A DNA stretch of 17,849 bases from Clostridium sp. UBA1056 (lineage in GTDB: Bacteria; Bacillota; Clostridia; Clostridiales; Clostridiaceae). How positions within the stretch are numbered: the first letter of the stretch is position 1; every line of letters begins with the position of its first letter. The translations under genes were made by a program, and so were the position numbers. Below are positions 15,158 to 17,849 of the stretch, piece by piece. The notes under the pieces are model-generated. The model had not been told where the DNA came from. It ran no database searches and saw only the letters and a list, made by a program, of their open reading frames with translations. Location: assembly GCA_002316385.1 (NCBI GenBank), contig DCDL01000008.1:1-17849 (forward strand). The letters are read 5' to 3'.

Positions 15158-15212
15158 AAATTAATTATACTATTTCAATACTTTTATTAAGACGATCTAA
15201 ATTGAAAAAAGC

Positions 15213-16025
15213 TTATTCCTCAGCAAACTTTACTAACTCTTCATTAAATTTATCTTTCTCATCGTAGAATACTCCATGGCCACTATAATTAAACGGTATA
15301 AGTTTTGAATTTTTAATACTCTTATTTTGTATTTCGCCTAGTTCAAATGGAACAATCTTATCATGAATACCATGAATAATCAAAGTAGGAACATTTATTG
15401 TTTCTAGATCAGAGAACAATACTTCATTTATCCAGGTATTTGCAATAGCTGCGGTTGACCATCCGGCTGCCTGTAGACCTAATTGGAAGAACCAATTTGA
15501 GAATGGCTGGGTTATATGTTGAAAGAAGAATAAATCTCCAAAACCCTCAAGCATTTTTGGACGATCAGTATATGTTCCATTAATCAGCTGTACGACAGTT
15601 TCCTTGTCTAAACCATAAGGAAAACCAGGACGCTTTATGAGACTAGGTGCCACCGCTGCGATGAGAACAAGCTTTGATATTCCATAGCCTTTATGACGAG
15701 CCATATACCTAACAGCTATTGCTCCTCCGTTTGAATGCCCTGCAAGTATAATATCATGTAACTTAAGTGTATCAATTACACATCTAACATCATCGGACAA
15801 TCTATTGAAGTCATAGCCTTTCCAAGGTTTATCCGAATTGCCAAATCCTCTTGTGTCTATTCCAATGCATCTGTATCCCATTTTCGGAAGCTGGTCAAAT
15901 TGATATTCAAACAATTTATGACTTCCAGGCCATCCATGTATAAACAAAATTGTCTTCTTTCCTTCTGGATTAAGATCCTCAACATAGATTTTTACATTTG
16001 GTTCTACCCTAATATAATATCCCAA
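15213..16025 (-). CDS. Alpha/beta-fold hydrolase
   Basis: A 270-residue soluble hydrolase of the alpha/beta-fold, haloperoxidase/esterase-like group. The oxyanion-side motif HGWPGS (30-35) is followed by DTRGFGNSDKP, nucleophile elbow GHSNGG (96-101) with Ser98, acid residue Asp222 in IIHGIHDKIVP, and catalytic His250 in YSGHGVFYDE. A cap region lies at about 128-200. All three triad residues are present, so it should be active on an ester, lactone or similar bond; the substrate cannot be read. The start is TTG, five bases after GGAGGT (complement of 16031-16036), with no in-frame ATG as good. There is no signal peptide, so it is cytoplasmic. Its nearest neighbour is a MarR gene on the same strand, 480 bases upstream. 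Confidence 0.9.
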   Translation of the reverse strand: MGYYIRVEPNVKIYVEDLNPEGKKTILFIHGWPGSHKLFEYQFDQLPKMGYRCIGIDTRGFGNSDKPWKGYDFNRLSDDVRCVIDTLKLHDIILAGHSNGGAIAVRYMARHKGYGISKLVLIAAVAPSLIKRPGFPYGLDKETVVQLINGTYTDRPKMLEGFGDLFFFQHITQPFSNWFFQLGLQAAGWSTAAIANTWINEVLFSDLETINVPTLIIHGIHDKIVPFELGEIQNKSIKNSKLIPFNYSGHGVFYDEKDKFNEELVKFAEE

Positions 16026-16440
16026 TGATAACCTCCAATAATTAAATAGTTATAATAATAGGATATTCATTTAAAGAAAAATATGTGAATAATATAATTT
16101 TTGTGAAAAATAGCATAAAAAATATGCTTTAAAGCTCTATCATTATTTTAATATTGAGCAAGCATTGCAATTAATCGAAATTATTTAATACTTGTAAATG
16201 GAATTAGCTTAGCTTAAAAAATATTATGGTGGTTCTATGCCATGGAAGGAAGAAGCTGCTATGACGAAAAAGATATCTAAAAGTAAAAATTATTAATAAC
16301 AATAATTATATATTAGAGAGGAGACAGGAAAGGATGAATATAGCAAATGCGAAAGTTAATCATGTTATCTAATCTAAAATCTTGTGTGGGAAAATATATA
16401 AAAAATCACATAGAGTTGACAAAGTATTATTTGTATTAAT
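16026..16440. other. Gene-free stretch with short orphan start signals
   Basis: Nothing longer than about 20 codons. Two miniature frames have good ribosome sites: MPWKEEAAMTKKISKSKNY from the ATG at about 16240, and a 12-codon frame from the ATG at about 16334 after GGAGACAGGAAAGG. Both are too short to name and may be 5' ends of lost genes. A consensus -35 (TTGACA, 16416-16421) with TAATAT at 16437 lies just before the hairpin at 16441. Confidence 0.45.
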
Positions 16441-16505
16441 ATAGCCTTATGATTCTAAAGGTATAGTAAAAAAGACGTTGGTAGAAGCATAAGGCTATTT
16501 TATTT
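16441..16505. terminator. Large hairpin beyond the MarR gene
   Basis: ATAGCCTTATGATTCTA (16441-16457) and its reverse complement at 16482-16498 pair in 16 of 17 positions, with a 24-base loop. It begins nine bases after the MarR stop on the minus strand. The T-rich tail TTTTATTT (16498-16505) is on the plus side, so as a terminator it would work best for plus-strand transcription. Confidence 0.55.
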
Positions 16506-16506
16506 G

Positions 16507-16935
16507 CTATACGCCCCAATCTAATTTTAAAATATCTTTAAGAATTTTTACCTTATCAGCTCCAATTTCCTCAGTCACCTTTTGCTCAAGGGCTGCCTTT
16601 TGGGATAGGTTTATCTCATAACATTCCTCGCCTAGTGGAGTTAATTGCAAGCATTTATCCTTATTGTTATTTGTTGAATTTGTAATTTCAATTAATCCTT
16701 TTGATTCAAGATTTTTTACAAACTTATGAGTTGCCTGCCTGGAGATATCAACATGTTTTGTAACATATGATAGAGTTGGCTTTTTTTTATATATTCTTGC
16801 CATGATATACCATTCAGAGTTTGAAATATAAGTATCATTGTTGTTATTCCATGAGTCTTGGCATATTCTACGAAGTAGAATGTGACGCTCACTTATTAAA
16901 TCAATTAAATCTAGGCTTTGTAATTCAGAATCCAA
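16507..16935 (-). CDS. MarR-family transcriptional repressor
   Basis: A 142-residue winged-helix regulator of usual MarR length. N-terminal dimer helix (about 7-30), SNSEWYIMARIY helix near 40, the helix-turn-helix PTLSYVTKHVDISRQATHKFVKNLESKGLI (about 53-82), a beta wing around ITNSTNNNKDKCLQLTPLGEE, then C-terminal dimer helices. There is no cysteine of the OhrR redox type at the N-terminus; Cys25 is a different context. The start is TTG, eight bases from GGAG (complement of 16944-16947). It is divergent from the CarD-like gene and shares with it a promoter region holding two matching palindromes, so it very probably represses both itself and that gene. The ligand is unknown. Confidence 0.9.
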   Translation of the reverse strand: MDSELQSLDLIDLISERHILLRRICQDSWNNNNDTYISNSEWYIMARIYKKKPTLSYVTKHVDISRQATHKFVKNLESKGLIEITNSTNNNKDKCLQLTPLGEECYEINLSQKAALEQKVTEEIGADKVKILKDILKLDWGV

Positions 16936-16979
16936 TCACTTCACTCCAATCATTATATTTACTAAAATAATATACAAAT

Positions 16980-17008
16980 AATATACATAATTCATTAGGG
17001 ATTGTCAA
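16980..17008 (-). promoter_or_regulatory. Promoter of the MarR gene, -35 inside the operator
   Basis: On the minus strand TTGACA (complement of 17003-17008) and TATATT (complement of 16980-16985) are spaced by 17 bases. The -35 is one arm of the palindrome at 17001-17021. The predicted start is about 38 bases before the TTG codon. Confidence 0.7.
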
Positions 17009-17021
17009 TTTAATTGACAAT
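17001..17021. promoter_or_regulatory. Operator palindrome shared by both divergent promoters
   Basis: A perfect 21-base palindrome (10+1+10) with core GTCAATTTAATTGAC (17004-17018). Its two arms are the -35 hexamers of the MarR promoter (-) and the CarD-like promoter (+). The same half-site pair GTCAA-N5-TTGAC recurs at 17050-17064, which marks it as a protein-binding site, most likely for MarR. Confidence 0.75.
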
Positions 17022-17042
17022 TTGTTTAAATTAATGTACAAT
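17014..17042 (+). promoter_or_regulatory. Promoter of the CarD-like gene
   Basis: TTGACA (17014-17019) and TACAAT (17037-17042) are 17 bases apart, a near-perfect sigma-A promoter. The predicted start is near 17049, at the edge of the second operator. Confidence 0.75.
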
Positions 17043-17049
17043 GAAATTA

Positions 17050-17064
17050 GTCAACTTAGTTGAC
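17050..17064. promoter_or_regulatory. Second operator, at the CarD-side transcription start
   Basis: GTCAACTTAGTTGAC is a perfect palindrome (7+1+7) with the same GTCAA/TTGAC half-sites as 17004-17018; centre-to-centre distance is 46 bases. An outer inverted repeat, TTAATGTAC (17031-17039) and GTACATTAA (17068-17076), surrounds it. Confidence 0.7.
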
Positions 17065-17089
17065 AAAGTACATTAAGGGAGAAAGTGGA

Positions 17090-17593
17090 ATGTTTAATGT
17101 TGGAGAATTAATCATTTATTCAGCACATGGTATTTGCTGTATAGATGGTATATGTGAAAAAATAGTAGGCGGTAAAAAAAGAAATTACTATAAATTGCAC
17201 CCAGTGGATGATTATTCATTAAGTATAAGTGTACCAGTGGAAAGTGATAAGGTAGCTATGTTACAGCTTGTGAATAAAGAGGAAGCAGAAGAGATTTTAG
17301 AATCCTTCAGGGAGCCAGGTATAGAGTGGATAGAAGCAAATAGTGAAAGAAACCAAGTATATTCTAAGATTGTAAAGAATGGGAATCGTAAAGAAACTTC
17401 TAAGGTAGTAAGTACTTTAATGAGAAAGAAGAAAAAGATTGAAGCTGAGGGAAGGAAATTTCATGAACAAGATAATAGACTTTTAACCCATACTCAAAGT
17501 ATACTGTTTACAGAGTTGGCCTTCAAATTAGATACAACTTTTCAAGTGATAAATAGAAAGATTACTAAATTAGTGAATGAAAATGATTACTAA
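17090..17593 (+). CDS. CarD/CdnL-family transcriptional regulator
   Basis: A 167-residue protein. The N-terminal CarD/TRCF-type RNA-polymerase interaction domain (about 1-60) shows FNVGELIIYSAHGICCIDGI, the YYKLHP strand and ISVPVESD. A helical, basic C-terminal part (about 65-165) includes RKKKKIEAEGRKF. Members bind the polymerase beta subunit and stabilise or alter open complexes, mainly at rRNA and other housekeeping promoters. A TTG at 17060 is in frame but lies inside the second operator and at the predicted transcript start; the ATG at 17090 follows GGGAG (17077-17081) at eight bases. A dedicated MarR repressor controlling a CarD-type gene is unusual, as the well-known CarD genes are housekeeping genes. 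Confidence 0.88.
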   Translation: MFNVGELIIYSAHGICCIDGICEKIVGGKKRNYYKLHPVDDYSLSISVPVESDKVAMLQLVNKEEAEEILESFREPGIEWIEANSERNQVYSKIVKNGNRKETSKVVSTLMRKKKKIEAEGRKFHEQDNRLLTHTQSILFTELAFKLDTTFQVINRKITKLVNENDY

Positions 17594-17626
17594 ATATGAT
17601 TATTTACTAATTCAAGCCTATGATAA

Positions 17627-17785
17627 ACAGACTCAGTAGTAGTCAAAATAGGTGATAAGGATGAAGTTAGTAGGATTTCTAGAAATGATTTTGAAGAAGT
17701 AAGAAATAATATAGAAGAACAAATTGATGATAAAAAGGCAGGAATTCATAGTAATCATAATAAGGCATCTTCAAAAAATAAATAA
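17627..17785 (+). pseudogene. Possible C-terminal gene remnant, very hydrophilic
   Basis: An open frame of 52 codons with no usable ATG, GTG or TTG start. It reads VVKIGDKDEVSRISRNDFEE and then a Lys/Asn/Glu-rich tail ending ASSKNK. I recognise no family. A preceding stop at 17624-17626 closes it. It may be the tail of a lost gene or chance. The rest of 17594-17849 shows only a small palindrome, GATAGTGCTACTATC (17835-17849), at the window edge. Confidence 0.3.
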
Positions 17786-17849
17786 GTCAGAATGTTCGTC
17801 TATTTTGTGTTATCCTACGTCAACAGAACCCTTAGATAGTGCTACTATC

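Noticed and set aside
16240..16299. Remnant of an insertion-sequence transposase suggested by a peptide opening MPWKE
   Set aside because: Only 19 codons, with no downstream transposase sequence in any frame and no terminal repeats.
16334..16372. Twelve-codon gene with a strong ribosome site (MNIANAKVNHVI)
   Set aside because: Too short to support as a gene; no continuation in other frames that I could recognise.
17060..17089. Upstream TTG start for the CarD-like protein, adding ten residues
   Set aside because: It lies inside the second operator and next to the predicted transcript start, leaving no room for a ribosome site; the ATG at 17090 has a well-placed GGGAG.

Overview
The window is low-GC, AT-rich DNA with strong AGGAGG-type ribosome binding sites, frequent TTG/GTG starts, and Firmicute-type families (BceAB-like exporter, YetF/DUF421, CitA/CitB-type two-component system, CarD-like regulator). 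It most resembles a chromosomal segment of a Clostridium or a close relative. No rRNA, tRNA, CRISPR array, prophage module or intact insertion sequence was seen. The species call is inference from gene content and composition only.

Layout. 1-3653: half of a diverged palindromic repeat, then a tight + strand operon of uppP, a BceA-like ATPase and a BceB-like permease, closed by a strong hairpin terminator. This looks like a compact unit for undecaprenyl-pyrophosphate-directed antibiotic (bacitracin-type) tolerance with no adjacent sensor. 3703-4723: a doubtful 61-codon reverse ORF, then a YetF/DUF421 membrane protein with its own promoter. 4877-6241 (-): a cytosolic-looking six-bladed sorbosone/glucose-dehydrogenase-type propeller, divergent from a small multi-pass membrane protein (6418-6909). 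7041-7152: a full copy of the palindromic repeat. 7367-12114: a C4-dicarboxylate module of malic enzyme, KdgT-family permease, a long hairpin, then a CitA/DctS-type sensor kinase and CitB/DctR-type response regulator with overlapping ends. The inferred logic is that the sensor reads an external carboxylate and the regulator turns on uptake and oxidative decarboxylation.

12115-17849 is more accessory. It has a gene-poor stretch with clustered AACATT/AATGTT motifs; a roughly 317-codon GNAT gene split by one in-frame TGA; a DUF5131 three-cysteine protein (-); a remnant of a GyrI-like effector-binding domain (-); an alpha/beta hydrolase (-) with a TTG start; and a MarR repressor (-) divergent from a CarD-family regulator (+). 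In the last pair a single palindrome supplies the -35 hexamer of both near-consensus promoters, and a second copy of the same operator lies at the CarD-side transcription start.

Most notable: the shared-operator MarR/CarD divergon, the in-frame TGA in the GNAT gene with a hairpin directly after it, two copies of a MITE-like palindrome, the KdgT-type permease in a malate context, and the sensor-less uppP-BceAB operon.
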